A stretch of DNA of 64,000 nucleotides from Pseudomonadota bacterium (GTDB lineage Bacteria > Pseudomonadota > Alphaproteobacteria > Sphingomonadales > Sphingomonadaceae): positions 1 to 64,000 of the forward strand of contig JAJZQN010000004.1 in assembly GCA_021847605.1 (NCBI GenBank). Reading direction: 5' to 3'. The notes below the pieces were generated by a model. That model saw nothing but the letters and a program-made list of their open reading frames with translations, was not told the DNA's origin and searched no databases. The first letter of the stretch is position 1. Each line of letters begins with the position of its first letter. This document shows positions 52,346 through 61,063 of the stretch, in pieces. The translations under genes were made by a program, and so were the position numbers.

Positions 52346-54418
52346 TCAGAAGCTGACGTTCACCGATGCGCTGAAGCGGCGGCCGTCGAGGACGTAGGCA
52401 AAGCCGTCTTCCGGCGTGACCTGCTTGTTGGTGAGGTTGTAAACGCCAAGGTTGAGGGCCACGCCCTTCTTCGCCTTCAGCACGAAACCCAGATTGTAGA
52501 AAGTATAGGGCGGATAGCGGAAATCATTCGTCGCCGACCCACTGGAATTGGTGGTGCGGCCTGACGTGCGCCCGCGATAATTGGCCTGACCCCAGACTTT
52601 CAGCTTATCGGTCGCGTCCCAGTCCAGCGAGGCGTTGATCATATGCTCTGGAATGTCGTTGAGCGGCTTCCCGGCATTTGTACCGGAGGTCTGCTCGGTC
52701 TGGGAATAGGTATAGCTGTATCGGGCGCGCAACGTAGGAATGACCTTCCAGTCGAAGGTGAATTCGACGCCCTTCAGCTCTGCGGTATCGACATTTTCAT
52801 AGGTGGTGTAGCCAAATTGATGCGCGGGATAGGTGGTGCCGTTCCATACGCATTCCACATTCTGCGCGCAGATGCGGCCGGTGCGCAACAGCTTGTCCTT
52901 GAAATCGCTCTTGTACGCGGTCAGGCTGGTGGACAGGCCCAGGTCGCGATTGACGTAGCTGGCGCCAATTTCATAATTGGTCGTTTTTTCCGGCTTGAGT
53001 TCCGGGTTGCCGATGATGACGCCGCCCATAGAGGTCGAACCGAAATCAGTCGCGGCCAGACGCAGGCTGGGCACCTTGTAGCCGGTGGTAACGCCACCCT
53101 TCACCGTCAGATTTTCGGTCGCGGTATAGACGGCATAGGCTTTGGGGCTGAATTGACCGCCAAAATCCTCGCTATAGTCATAACGGCCGCTAAGCAGGAT
53201 CGACAGATCGTCGATGATTTCCCAATTATCTTCGGCAAAGCCGGCATATTGCTTGCGATCCATGGTCACGACGTCCGTCGGCACCACGAAGCCGGGCAGG
53301 TTCAGGCCGTTAGTCGCCCCATCCTTCAGCTTTTCGTGGAAATAATTGCCACCCACGACGATCTTGTGGCGACCGAGCGAAAGGGCGGCCTGCGTGTTGG
53401 CGACCATCGTGTCAAAGGTAACGCCGTTCCCGGTAGTCGCGTTGACGCGGGTAGGGTTCGACGAAGCATCATAGTTTATATAGCTGTTCCAGATCAGGCG
53501 GCCGTAATTGCCCTCATGAGTGAGGAAATAATTATCGCGCAACGTTTTTGTATAAGTCGCGTCGTCATCCTCGGCCAAACTCTTGCCGGGCGTGGCCGTG
53601 CGCTCCTGAATAGTATGGCCGGCGCCAGCAGTGAAAGTGTTGGCGTCATCCAGCCGGAAGCTGAGTTTCGCGGCGACATTGCGGCGCTTGAATTCGGGGT
53701 CCGCCGCTGCGCTGTCTCCGCCGCCTACAAAATCGGCTTCATCCTGATATCGGACGCCGCCCGTCAATTGCAGCGACAGTCGATCCTTGAGCAGGGGGAT
53801 ATTCAGTGCCAAGCTGGCATTGACGCCGTCATTGGTAACGTCGTTACCCGGACCCGCCTTGATATATTCGGTGGTGAAACTGCCGCCGAAATCATTATTC
53901 ACCTTTTTGGTGATGATGTTGATGACACCGCCGATCGCGTCCGAACCGTAAAGTGAGGAGGCAGGGCCGCGAATAACCTCGATCCGTTCGATCGAATCCA
54001 GCGGCGGCAGGAAATTGACTGGCGTGCCGGCCTGCGCACCGTTCAGGCCAAATGCCTGATTATCCTGCATGCGGCGGCCATCGATCAGGAACAGGGTATA
54101 ATCCGCGCTCATCCCGCGCATCATGATCGACTGTTCGACCCCGCCGCCCTGGATATGCACACCGGGAACGTTGATGAGAGCGTCGGTGATATCGGTGTAG
54201 GAACGCTGTTTCAGTTCCTCGGCCGTGATGACGGAAATGGTTGCCGGTGCGTCCTGAATATTCAGTTCATAACCGGTCGCGGTGACGACGATGTGATCCG
54301 GCAACGGGTCTGGACCCGCTGCATCGGCTGCGGCATCAGCGGCGAAGGCCGGCTGTGACATAAGTGAAAAAATGGCGAGCGACGTCGTTGCGAGTATCCG
54401 CTTACGAAAATCCGACAC
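52346..54418 (-). CDS. TonB-dependent receptor, probable ferric siderophore/haem type
   Basis: The protein has 690 residues from a GTG at 54418 (CAGGGGG five bases upstream); a TTG at 54439 is an alternative. Signal peptide ends LMSQPAFA. The plug domain has DHIVVTATGYELNIQDAPATISVITAEEL and ERIEVIRGPASSLYGSDAIGGVINIITK. The barrel ends with the outer-membrane signature RRFSASVNVSF. Length and a short extracellular set fit the FepA/CirA group. A strong Fur-like box just upstream and a siderophore-binding protein downstream support iron uptake. Confidence 0.92.
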   Translation of the reverse strand: MSDFRKRILATTSLAIFSLMSQPAFAADAAADAAGPDPLPDHIVVTATGYELNIQDAPATISVITAEELKQRSYTDITDALINVPGVHIQGGGVEQSIMMRGMSADYTLFLIDGRRMQDNQAFGLNGAQAGTPVNFLPPLDSIERIEVIRGPASSLYGSDAIGGVINIITKKVNNDFGGSFTTEYIKAGPGNDVTNDGVNASLALNIPLLKDRLSLQLTGGVRYQDEADFVGGGDSAAADPEFKRRNVAAKLSFRLDDANTFTAGAGHTIQERTATPGKSLAEDDDATYTKTLRDNYFLTHEGNYGRLIWNSYINYDASSNPTRVNATTGNGVTFDTMVANTQAALSLGRHKIVVGGNYFHEKLKDGATNGLNLPGFVVPTDVVTMDRKQYAGFAEDNWEIIDDLSILLSGRYDYSEDFGGQFSPKAYAVYTATENLTVKGGVTTGYKVPSLRLAATDFGSTSMGGVIIGNPELKPEKTTNYEIGASYVNRDLGLSTSLTAYKSDFKDKLLRTGRICAQNVECVWNGTTYPAHQFGYTTYENVDTAELKGVEFTFDWKVIPTLRARYSYTYSQTEQTSGTNAGKPLNDIPEHMINASLDWDATDKLKVWGQANYRGRTSGRTTNSSGSATNDFRYPPYTFYNLGFVLKAKKGVALNLGVYNLTNKQVTPEDGFAYVLDGRRFSASVNVSF

Positions 54419-54461
54419 TATAACCCCCTGTGTTTCCAATTAATTTCCAAAATGTAAAAAG

Positions 54462-54480
54462 GACGCAAATTATCATTCTC
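54462..54480 (-). promoter_or_regulatory. Fur box upstream of the TonB-dependent receptor
   Basis: On the minus strand, GAGAATGATAATTTGCGTC matches the 19-bp Fur consensus at 13 positions, including the central AATGATAAT. It lies 44-62 bp before the receptor start, where Fur binding would block the promoter when iron is plentiful. Confidence 0.7.
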
Positions 54481-55155
54481 CGAAACCATGTTTCGAAGCG
54501 CATTCATCATGCCGTTATGCATTCAGATTTTTCTGATAATGCGAATTGATCGCGGCAATTAAGGGTGATTCATTCGGGTGGCAACGCACGTTTATGAATA
54601 AGCGTTATTCATGTTTGCGAGGCGGTTCCAAATATTGGATTGGGGCGAGGATATTAAAAGTAGAATATTGTTTTATAACGATATATTTATGAATGAGCTG
54701 CCTCTGTAGGACAGTATAAGGCTTTGAAAATCTGCCCATATGCCGAGCCTGATCAGGCTCGGCCAACCACATAGGCGGGTGATCGTCTCCTCCAACCGCA
54801 ATGGCTGGGGGTCAGCGTGGATCACAGAAAGATATATTTCGCAGGAAAATTCTGTTTTTCAGAAATAGTTTATCGCCTCTCTTCTTTTAAGAGATTCCTC
54901 CACAATTCCCATTGATAGCGCTACCAAATAATGATCAATTATCTCAACGATTCTCGACAAGAGAGTGGATGGCGCCATGGTTGGGGAGAGGATGGGGCAC
55001 GAACCATCTCATGCATTGCCCGTGCAAAGCATTGGGATGTCGATCCATTTGAAATTCTATGGGCAATTTCGGCATGCCAGAGTGTTCCCGGCTGTCATGC
55101 TGCGGTTTAAATCGAAAACAAGAAAACAAGAAAACAAATATCAGGAGAGACATTT
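54481..55155. other. AT-rich non-coding region with palindromes
   Basis: About 680 bases without a supported gene, clearly richer in A/T than its neighbours. It holds a 19-bp dyad ATGAATAA-GCG-TTATTCAT (54594-54612), a perfect 22-bp palindrome starting GCCGAGCCTGA (54742-54763), and the GH43 operator at 54913. A 59-codon frame at 54931 (+) has no ribosome binding site. The region serves divergent promoters for the receptor and the GH43 gene; the palindromes have no assigned role. Confidence 0.55.
54913..54926. promoter_or_regulatory. LacI-type operator TGATAGCGCTACCA
   Basis: A 14-bp near-palindrome around AGCGCT, shared at 13 of 14 bases with the site before the second GH43 gene (56861). 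It resembles xylose-type operators known from Caulobacter. It lies 230 bp before the first GH43 start. Confidence 0.65.
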
Positions 55156-56817
55156 ATGGCTAGATGCCGTCCGATCATGACTGCGATCCTTGCACTGGTC
55201 AGCCTGCATGGCGTTCAGGCCATGGCAGGGACAGCGCGGTTCGAACGGTTCAGCTATGAGGGTAAGTCGCAGGAACAGGTTACGCCCAGGGCCGGCGAAT
55301 ATCGCAACCCGATCCTGTCCGGCTATTACCCTGACCCGTCGATTGTGCGGGTGGGGGACGACTATTATCTCGTCAATTCCTCCTTCACTCATTTCCCCGG
55401 CATTCCGATTTTCAAATCGAAGGATATGGTCCACTGGGTTCAGATCGGCAATGCGATCGATCGGCCCGGTCAGTTGGATTTCACCGGCCTGACGGTGTCA
55501 CGCGGCGTTTTTGCGCCTGACATTTCCTGGCATGACGGGCTGTTTTACATCGTGAACACCTGCGTCGATTGTAAAGGCAATTTCGTCATAACAGCCAAAG
55601 ATCCCGCCGGTCCCTGGTCCGATCCGATCTGGCTGCCGTTCGAAGGGATTGATCCGTCCATCTATTGGGAAGGGGACCGGGCCTATATCGTCAATAACCG
55701 CGCCCCGGCTGAGAAGCCCCGCTATGAGGGGCATCGCGCCATCTGGGTACAGGAATATGACTGGCGCGCGGGCAAGATGGTGGGCGACAGCACGCAGCTC
55801 ATCAATGGCGGGGTCGACATCGCAAAGAAGCCGGTGTGGATCGAAGGGCCGCATCTTTTCAAAAAGGATGGCTATTATTATCTGACCGCCGCGGAGGGCG
55901 GCACCAGCGTCAATCATTCGCAGGTGGTGTTTCGATCGAAAAGCCTGCGTGGCCCCTTCCTTCCCTATTCCGGCAATCCGATCCTGACCCAGCGCGATCT
56001 GGACCCGGCGCGCCCGCATCCGATCGGATCGGCAGGCCATGCCAAGTTGATCCAGACACAAGATGGCGACTGGTGGGCGACTTTTCTGGCGGTACGGCCA
56101 TATCGTCAGGATTTTTACAATATCGGGCGGGAAACCTTTCTGCTGCCGGTGGAGTGGCGCGATGGTTGGCCGCATATATTGGAAGCTGGCAAACCTATAC
56201 CCTTTGCCCATCGCCGCCCTGCCCTGCCGGCAGGCCGCGCGCCGGAATTGCCGTTGACCGGCGATTTTTCCTATACTGACGAATTCGACGGCGATGCCCT
56301 GTCCATGCAGTGGGTGGGCATACGCACACCCAAACAGCCTTTTTACAGCGTCACCCGTGGCGCGCTGGAACTGGGATCGGGCGCGCCTCTCGGGGATGTC
56401 AGCGGCACACCCGCTTTCATCGGGCGCAGGCAACAACATGCCATCGCCACCATATCGACCATATTGCGTTATACGCCGACGGTCGATGGCGACCGGGCGG
56501 GGCTGGCGGCGGTACAGAATGACAATAGCCTGCTTTTCTTCGGGCTGACGCGCATCGATGGCGAAGAACGCATCGCCCTTTATACCCGTGACCGCAGCGC
56601 CACCGACAAGCTGGTCGCATCAGCGCCCTTTTCCGGGTCTGGGCCGATATTGTTGACCATCAGTGATCATGGCGGATCGATGCGCTTCGACTATGCGGTC
56701 GCGGGTCAGAAGCAGACATTGATCGACAATGTCGATGCGACCCTGCTCAGTACGGAGCGGGCGGGCGGCTTTGTTGGCACGGTCATCGGTCCCTATCACT
56801 ACACCCCGACCCGCTAA
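55156..56817 (+). CDS. GH43 glycoside hydrolase with C-terminal beta-xylosidase-type domain, exported
   Basis: The protein has 553 residues; TCAGGAGAG precedes the ATG. Signal peptide to about residue 25. Five-bladed propeller with the GH43 triad: Asp60 (YYPDPSIV), Asp166 (GIDPSIYW) and Glu230 (WIEGPHLF). Residues from about 365 on form the concanavalin-like domain found in GH43 beta-xylosidases (FSYTDEFDGDALSMQWVGIRTP, ATISTILRYTPTVDGDRAGLAA). It probably releases xylose or arabinose from oligosaccharides in the periplasm. It shares an operator with the next GH43 gene. Confidence 0.9.
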   Translation: MARCRPIMTAILALVSLHGVQAMAGTARFERFSYEGKSQEQVTPRAGEYRNPILSGYYPDPSIVRVGDDYYLVNSSFTHFPGIPIFKSKDMVHWVQIGNAIDRPGQLDFTGLTVSRGVFAPDISWHDGLFYIVNTCVDCKGNFVITAKDPAGPWSDPIWLPFEGIDPSIYWEGDRAYIVNNRAPAEKPRYEGHRAIWVQEYDWRAGKMVGDSTQLINGGVDIAKKPVWIEGPHLFKKDGYYYLTAAEGGTSVNHSQVVFRSKSLRGPFLPYSGNPILTQRDLDPARPHPIGSAGHAKLIQTQDGDWWATFLAVRPYRQDFYNIGRETFLLPVEWRDGWPHILEAGKPIPFAHRRPALPAGRAPELPLTGDFSYTDEFDGDALSMQWVGIRTPKQPFYSVTRGALELGSGAPLGDVSGTPAFIGRRQQHAIATISTILRYTPTVDGDRAGLAAVQNDNSLLFFGLTRIDGEERIALYTRDRSATDKLVASAPFSGSGPILLTISDHGGSMRFDYAVAGQKQTLIDNVDATLLSTERAGGFVGTVIGPYHYTPTR

Positions 56818-56860
56818 AGCCGATTGCGATAGCGGCGCAACAATGATTGCAAGATCGCTA

Positions 56861-56874
56861 TGATAGCGCTACCG
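56861..56874. promoter_or_regulatory. LacI-type operator TGATAGCGCTACCG
   Basis: Lies 33-46 bp before the second GH43 start and differs by one base from the site at 54913. The presence of a separate operator shows that the second gene has its own promoter. Confidence 0.65.
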
Positions 56875-56906
56875 TTTGTACGAGAATATAGCAGAGAGGT
56901 TGGCCC

Positions 56907-58037
56907 GTGAGCTTGAATTTGGCGCGACATTATCTTTTCCCGATCGCTATTGCGATGAGTCTGGCGGCGTGCCAGCAATCCTCTTCCGATCATTCCGGAA
57001 ACGCGCAGGAGCAGGTCAAGCGGCCTGCGTCCGATTATCTGTCGCAACCTCTGGTCACGGATATGTACACGGCCGATCCGTCCGCTCATGTGTGGAACGG
57101 CAAGATCTACGTCTATCCCAGCCATGACATTGATGGTCCTACGCCCGAGGATGATCTGGGCAGCCATTTCGAAATGCGCGACTATCATGTCCTCTCGATG
57201 GACAAGATTGGCGGGCCGGTCACGGTCGGTCCGGTGGCGCTGGACGTGAAGGACGTGGCATGGGCCGACAAGCAGATGTGGGCGCCGGATGCGGCGTACA
57301 AGAACGGCACCTATTATCTCTATTTCCCGGCCAAGGATAAGGAAGGCGCGTTCCGCATCGGCGTGGCGACGTCGAAAGACCCGATGGGTCCGTTCAAGGC
57401 GCAGCCACAGCCGATCAAGGGCAGCTATTCGATCGATCCGTCGGTGTTCACGGATGATGATGGTCAGAGCTATATGTATTTCGGCGGCATCTGGGGTGGC
57501 CAGTTGCAACGCAATATCGACGGCAAATATGACCCCAACGGATCGAAGACCGATCTGGCGCAGGATGACAAACCCGCGCTGGCCCCGCGCGTTGCGAAGC
57601 TGACCGGCGATATGCTGGAATTCACCGAAACGCCCCGCGCCGTTCAGATTGTCGATGACAAGGGCAAGCCCCTGCTGGGTGGCGACCATGATCGCCGCTT
57701 CTTCGAAGCGTCATGGATGCACAAATATCAGGGCAAATATTATTTCAGCTATTCGACCGGCGACACCCATTATCTGGCCTATGCCATCGGCGATTCCCCT
57801 TATGGTCCCTTCACCTATAAGGGTCGGATCATGGACCCGGTCGAGGGGTGGACCACCCATCATTCCATCGTCGAATGGGGCGGAAAATGGTGGCTATTCT
57901 ACGCCGACACCCAATTGTCGGGTCAGACGCGCCTGCGCAACGTCAAGGTGACGGAGCTTCATTATCGCCCGAACGGTTCGATCGAGACGATCAATCCGTT
58001 CGTGAAGAACGGCGCAAAGGACGCGGCGGCCCATTGA
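56907..58037 (+). CDS. GH43 glycoside hydrolase, lipoprotein
   Basis: The protein has 376 residues with a GTG start. Lipobox AMSLAACQQ (Cys22), so it is anchored to a membrane. Catalytic Asp57 (TADPSAHV), Asp177 (SIDPSVFT) and Glu267 (RFFEASWMHK) form the GH43 triad; it has a single propeller with no extra domain. The chain differs widely from the first GH43 and fits the arabinofuranosidase/xylosidase subfamilies. The two enzymes probably act on the same arabinoxylan-type oligosaccharides, one soluble and one anchored. Confidence 0.9.
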   Translation: MSLNLARHYLFPIAIAMSLAACQQSSSDHSGNAQEQVKRPASDYLSQPLVTDMYTADPSAHVWNGKIYVYPSHDIDGPTPEDDLGSHFEMRDYHVLSMDKIGGPVTVGPVALDVKDVAWADKQMWAPDAAYKNGTYYLYFPAKDKEGAFRIGVATSKDPMGPFKAQPQPIKGSYSIDPSVFTDDDGQSYMYFGGIWGGQLQRNIDGKYDPNGSKTDLAQDDKPALAPRVAKLTGDMLEFTETPRAVQIVDDKGKPLLGGDHDRRFFEASWMHKYQGKYYFSYSTGDTHYLAYAIGDSPYGPFTYKGRIMDPVEGWTTHHSIVEWGGKWWLFYADTQLSGQTRLRNVKVTELHYRPNGSIETINPFVKNGAKDAAAH

Positions 58038-58043
58038 TCGACG

Positions 58044-58080
58044 GGCGTTGCGCCGGGGGTGCCGGTGCAACGCCATTTTT
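58044..58080 (+). terminator. rho-independent terminator after the second GH43 gene
   Basis: An 11-bp stem with one G-T pair (GGCGTTGCGCC with 58064-58074) and a 9-nt loop is followed by ATTTTT. Confidence 0.88.
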
Positions 58081-58160
58081 CACAGGCGGTTCAGGCTTGT
58101 CCGGTCCGCCATGACCTCTATGCTGGGGCGATTATAGTTTCAGCATGATTTGAGGTTCCT

Positions 58161-58973
58161 ATGCGTCGTCCGATGAAGGTCGGTATCCTTGCCATCGCCC
58201 TGTTTGGTGCCGTTACCGCGGTAGCGGCCGACCGGCCTTCGGGCTATCTGACCGAGGGCGAGTTTGACGTGACGCCGGTTCTGGAGCCGGCGCCGCGTCC
58301 GGGCGATCCGCGCTATGAAACGGATCGCAAGATATTCAAGGCGACCCGCAAGATGATCGGTTCGGAGCGCTGGAAGCTGGCGACCAGCGATGCCGAGATC
58401 GGGACCAAGGCGTTGCTGCGCGATTTCAGCTGTTCGATCGGCGCAACCCTGACGGAAGACAATGCGCCGAAGCTGGTGCATCTGTTGCAACGGGCCAGCG
58501 CCGATACCGCGAAACAAAGCTCCCACGCCAAGGACATCTATCAGCGCAACCGCCCCTTCACCATCGACAAGGGACAGATTTGCCAGCCGGAGTCCGAGCT
58601 ATTCGACAAGAAAGCGGGCCGGATGAGCTATGACTATCCGTCAGGCCATACCACGCGCGGATGGACATGGGCGCTGGTGCTGACCGCCGTCGCGCCGGAA
58701 CGGGCGCAACTGTTGCTGGAGCGCGGGCGGGCCTATGGCGACAGCCGGTTCATTTGCGGCGCACATAATGAAAGCGCGGTCGAGGCCGGGATGCAGTCCG
58801 CTTCGGCGACCATGGCGGTCGTGTCGACAAAGGCGGATTATCAGGCCGATGTCGCGGCGGCCCGCGCGGAACTGGCACAATTGCGCAGCAGCGGGGACAA
58901 GCCGCAGGCTTGCGAGGCGGAAGCCGTGCTGGTTCGCCAGCGGGTGATGCCGAAGCTGAACGCCGCCCGATAA
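58161..58973 (+). CDS. class A-type acid phosphatase (PAP2 family) with altered active-site motif
   Basis: The protein has 270 residues. Signal peptide MRRPMKVGILAIALFGAVTAVAA. The three PAP2 blocks are visible: K-x6-RP at 124-132 (KDIYQRNRP), PSGH at 160-163, and SR-x5-H at 195-202 (SRFICGAH). The acid that normally follows three residues later (SR-x5-H-x3-D) is Ala206 here. The catalytic His163 and His202 remain. It is a periplasmic phosphomonoesterase by family, but the missing Asp may slow His activation. Confidence 0.85.
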   Translation: MRRPMKVGILAIALFGAVTAVAADRPSGYLTEGEFDVTPVLEPAPRPGDPRYETDRKIFKATRKMIGSERWKLATSDAEIGTKALLRDFSCSIGATLTEDNAPKLVHLLQRASADTAKQSSHAKDIYQRNRPFTIDKGQICQPESELFDKKAGRMSYDYPSGHTTRGWTWALVLTAVAPERAQLLLERGRAYGDSRFICGAHNESAVEAGMQSASATMAVVSTKADYQADVAAARAELAQLRSSGDKPQACEAEAVLVRQRVMPKLNAAR

Positions 58974-59013
58974 TTGGTCTGCGAGTCGGTGGTCCCATGT
59001 AGGAGATTACCGG

Positions 59014-59042
59014 CTTAGCTTCCCATATTTCCCGGTGATTTT
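59014..59042 (+). repeat. intergenic 29-bp element, copy 2
   Basis: Identical to 29394-29422 except one base. It is followed at 59058-59070 by the dyad TCATTTGAAATGA and at 59104-59125 by a 7-bp hairpin. It lies between the ends of convergent genes, so it is not the promoter of either. Confidence 0.75.
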
Positions 59043-59170
59043 ATATTTTAGTTTCTCTCATTTGAAATGATCGGAAAGTGACGTTCGCCTGCCCCTTGGG
59101 ATGGCGGCGTCTATAGTCACGCCGCGACAAGGCGTAGGACAGAGAAATCCGCGCAGGAATTAATACGGCT

Positions 59171-60064
59171 TCAGCCAGCGACCAGACGCAGGCTGGCCGC
59201 CAGATGATCGATGAACGCGCGAACGGCGGGAGGCAGGCCGCGCCGCGTAGTGAAGACGATATGGACGATGCCGATGGGTGTCTGCCAATCGGGAAAGATA
59301 TGGATCAGGCGACCGTCCAACAGTTCGGCCTGACAGATATGATCGGGCAGCAGGGCGATGCCCATGCCGGCGACGGCCGCGTCGCGCACCGCCTGAAAAT
59401 CGCTGCATGTCATGCGGGGTTCGTGCCGGACGCCGCATGACATGCCATCGGGACCGGAAAATTCCCACTCCACAACGCCGCCCTCGTCCGACGAGCTGAG
59501 CGTGGGGAGCTGGGCAAGCGCGGCGGGCGATCCGTCACAGCGGGTCAGCCATTGCGGCGCGGCGACAAGGATGCGGCGCGAATAACCCAATGTCCGCATC
59601 GTCAGCGCTGCGTCGGTCACAAGATCGGTCCGCACGCGCAGCGCCACGTCGATCCGTTCGCCGATCAGATCGACGGGCCGATCCACCGCGACAATCTGTA
59701 GCCGGACGCGCGGATAGCGGGAAAGGAAGGCAGGCAGACTATCCGATAAAGAGGCCAAAAGTCCGGTGGGGCAACTGAAGCGGACGATGCCATGTGGCTC
59801 CGCCTTCGCCTCTGCGACCACGGCCTCCGCCAGTTCGGCGTCGAGGATGAGCGCGTTGCACCGTTCGTAAAAAGACTGGCCCACTTCGGTCACGCGAAAG
59901 CGGCGCGTGGATCGTTCGATCAGGCGGACGCCCAGCCTTTCCTCCAGTTGGGCGATCCGGCGGCTGATGGTGGATTTGGGCATACGCAGCCTGCGCCCGG
60001 CGGCGGCGAAGGTGCCGCTGCCGACCACTTCGGCAAAGAGAGCATAATCATTGAGGTCGCGCAT
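59171..60064 (-). CDS. LysR-family regulator, divergent from SDR gene
   Basis: The protein has 297 residues from ATG 60064; ATG 60076 is an alternative. Helix-turn-helix LFAEVVGSGTFAAAGRRLRMPKSTISRRIAQLEERLG; effector domain with DLIGERIDVALRVRTDL and GMGIALLPDHIC. The type is common in sphingomonads beside short-chain dehydrogenases. It is divergent from the SDR gene at 60184, so it probably controls it. No clear dyad was recognised in the 119-bp gap. Confidence 0.9.
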   Translation of the reverse strand: MRDLNDYALFAEVVGSGTFAAAGRRLRMPKSTISRRIAQLEERLGVRLIERSTRRFRVTEVGQSFYERCNALILDAELAEAVVAEAKAEPHGIVRFSCPTGLLASLSDSLPAFLSRYPRVRLQIVAVDRPVDLIGERIDVALRVRTDLVTDAALTMRTLGYSRRILVAAPQWLTRCDGSPAALAQLPTLSSSDEGGVVEWEFSGPDGMSCGVRHEPRMTCSDFQAVRDAAVAGMGIALLPDHICQAELLDGRLIHIFPDWQTPIGIVHIVFTTRRGLPPAVRAFIDHLAASLRLVAG

Positions 60065-60183
60065 TGTCCCATTCATGGAACGATGAGTGTCATATTCACC
60101 GGCTACTGCCAAGATTGTTCCGAATTTATCTCTCCTGCTGTGGCGAGCGTCGTCACGCAATGCAGACAGACAGGAGAATGACA

Positions 60184-60939
60184 ATGAACGGGAAATTCGA
60201 AGGCAAAGTGGTCGTCGTCACAGGCGGCACCAGCGGGATCGGCCTGGCATCGGCACGGCATTTCGCGGCCGAAGGCGCCAGCGTCTATATTTCGGGCCGT
60301 CGCGAAACGGAACTGGCCGCAGCCGTCAAAACCATCGGCGGCGATGTAACCGGCGTTCAGGCGGATATGTCGAAACTGGCCGACATAGATCGGCTGTATG
60401 ACGTGGTTCAGCAGAAGCATGGCCAGATCGATGTTCTGTTCGCCAATGCGGGCGGCGGGTCGATGCTGCCGCTGGGGGCGATCACCGAAGATCATTATGA
60501 GGATATTTTCGGCCGCAATGTCAAAGGCCTGATCTTCACGGTGCAGAAGGCATTGCCGCTGTTGCGCGATGGCGCGGCCGTCATCCTGACCGGATCGACC
60601 GTATCCGTGAAAGGCACGGCCGCCTTCAGCATCTATAGCGCGTCCAAGGCAGCGGTCCGCAATCTGGCGCGGAGCTGGACGCTGGACCTGAAAGACCGGG
60701 GCATCCGCGTCAACGTCATCAGCCCCGGCCCGGTCCACACACCCGGTCTGGTCGAACTGGCCGGTCCCGGTGCCGCCGAACAACAGGGGCTGATCGATTA
60801 TATGGTGGCGCAGGTGCCACTGGGCCGGGTTGCCGATCCTGCCGAAATCGCGCGGGCCGTGGCCTTCCTTGCCAGCGACGATGCCAGCTTCATCGCCGGG
60901 GCCGAATTGTTCGCCGATGGCGGGCTGGCGCAAATCTGA
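60184..60939 (+). CDS. short-chain dehydrogenase/reductase (SDR)
   Basis: The protein has 251 residues from ATG 60184 (CAGGAGAATGAC upstream). Classical SDR: cofactor motif VVVTGGTSGIGLASARHF, NNAG-equivalent LFANAGGGS, the catalytic Ser in LTGSTVSV and the YSASK motif as IYSASKAAVRNLAR. The segment ISGRRETEL with Arg after the second strand suggests NADP. It would oxidise or reduce an alcohol or carbonyl in the cytoplasm; the substrate is unknown. A LysR gene is divergent. Confidence 0.92.
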   Translation: MNGKFEGKVVVVTGGTSGIGLASARHFAAEGASVYISGRRETELAAAVKTIGGDVTGVQADMSKLADIDRLYDVVQQKHGQIDVLFANAGGGSMLPLGAITEDHYEDIFGRNVKGLIFTVQKALPLLRDGAAVILTGSTVSVKGTAAFSIYSASKAAVRNLARSWTLDLKDRGIRVNVISPGPVHTPGLVELAGPGAAEQQGLIDYMVAQVPLGRVADPAEIARAVAFLASDDASFIAGAELFADGGLAQI

Positions 60940-61063
60940 TCCGTGACGATGGCCGGGGAGCGGCGGGTCTGCCCGCTGCTCCTGTCCGGCGCCAACCATC
61001 CCCGCACTGGTAATCGGGCCGCGCCATGGTCATATCGGCGGCCTCTTACCGGATGGAGCAGGG

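Noticed and set aside
54931-55110. 59-codon ORF just after the GH43 operator
   Set aside because: It has no ribosome binding site, no recognisable composition or domain, and lies where the GH43 promoter or leader should be.
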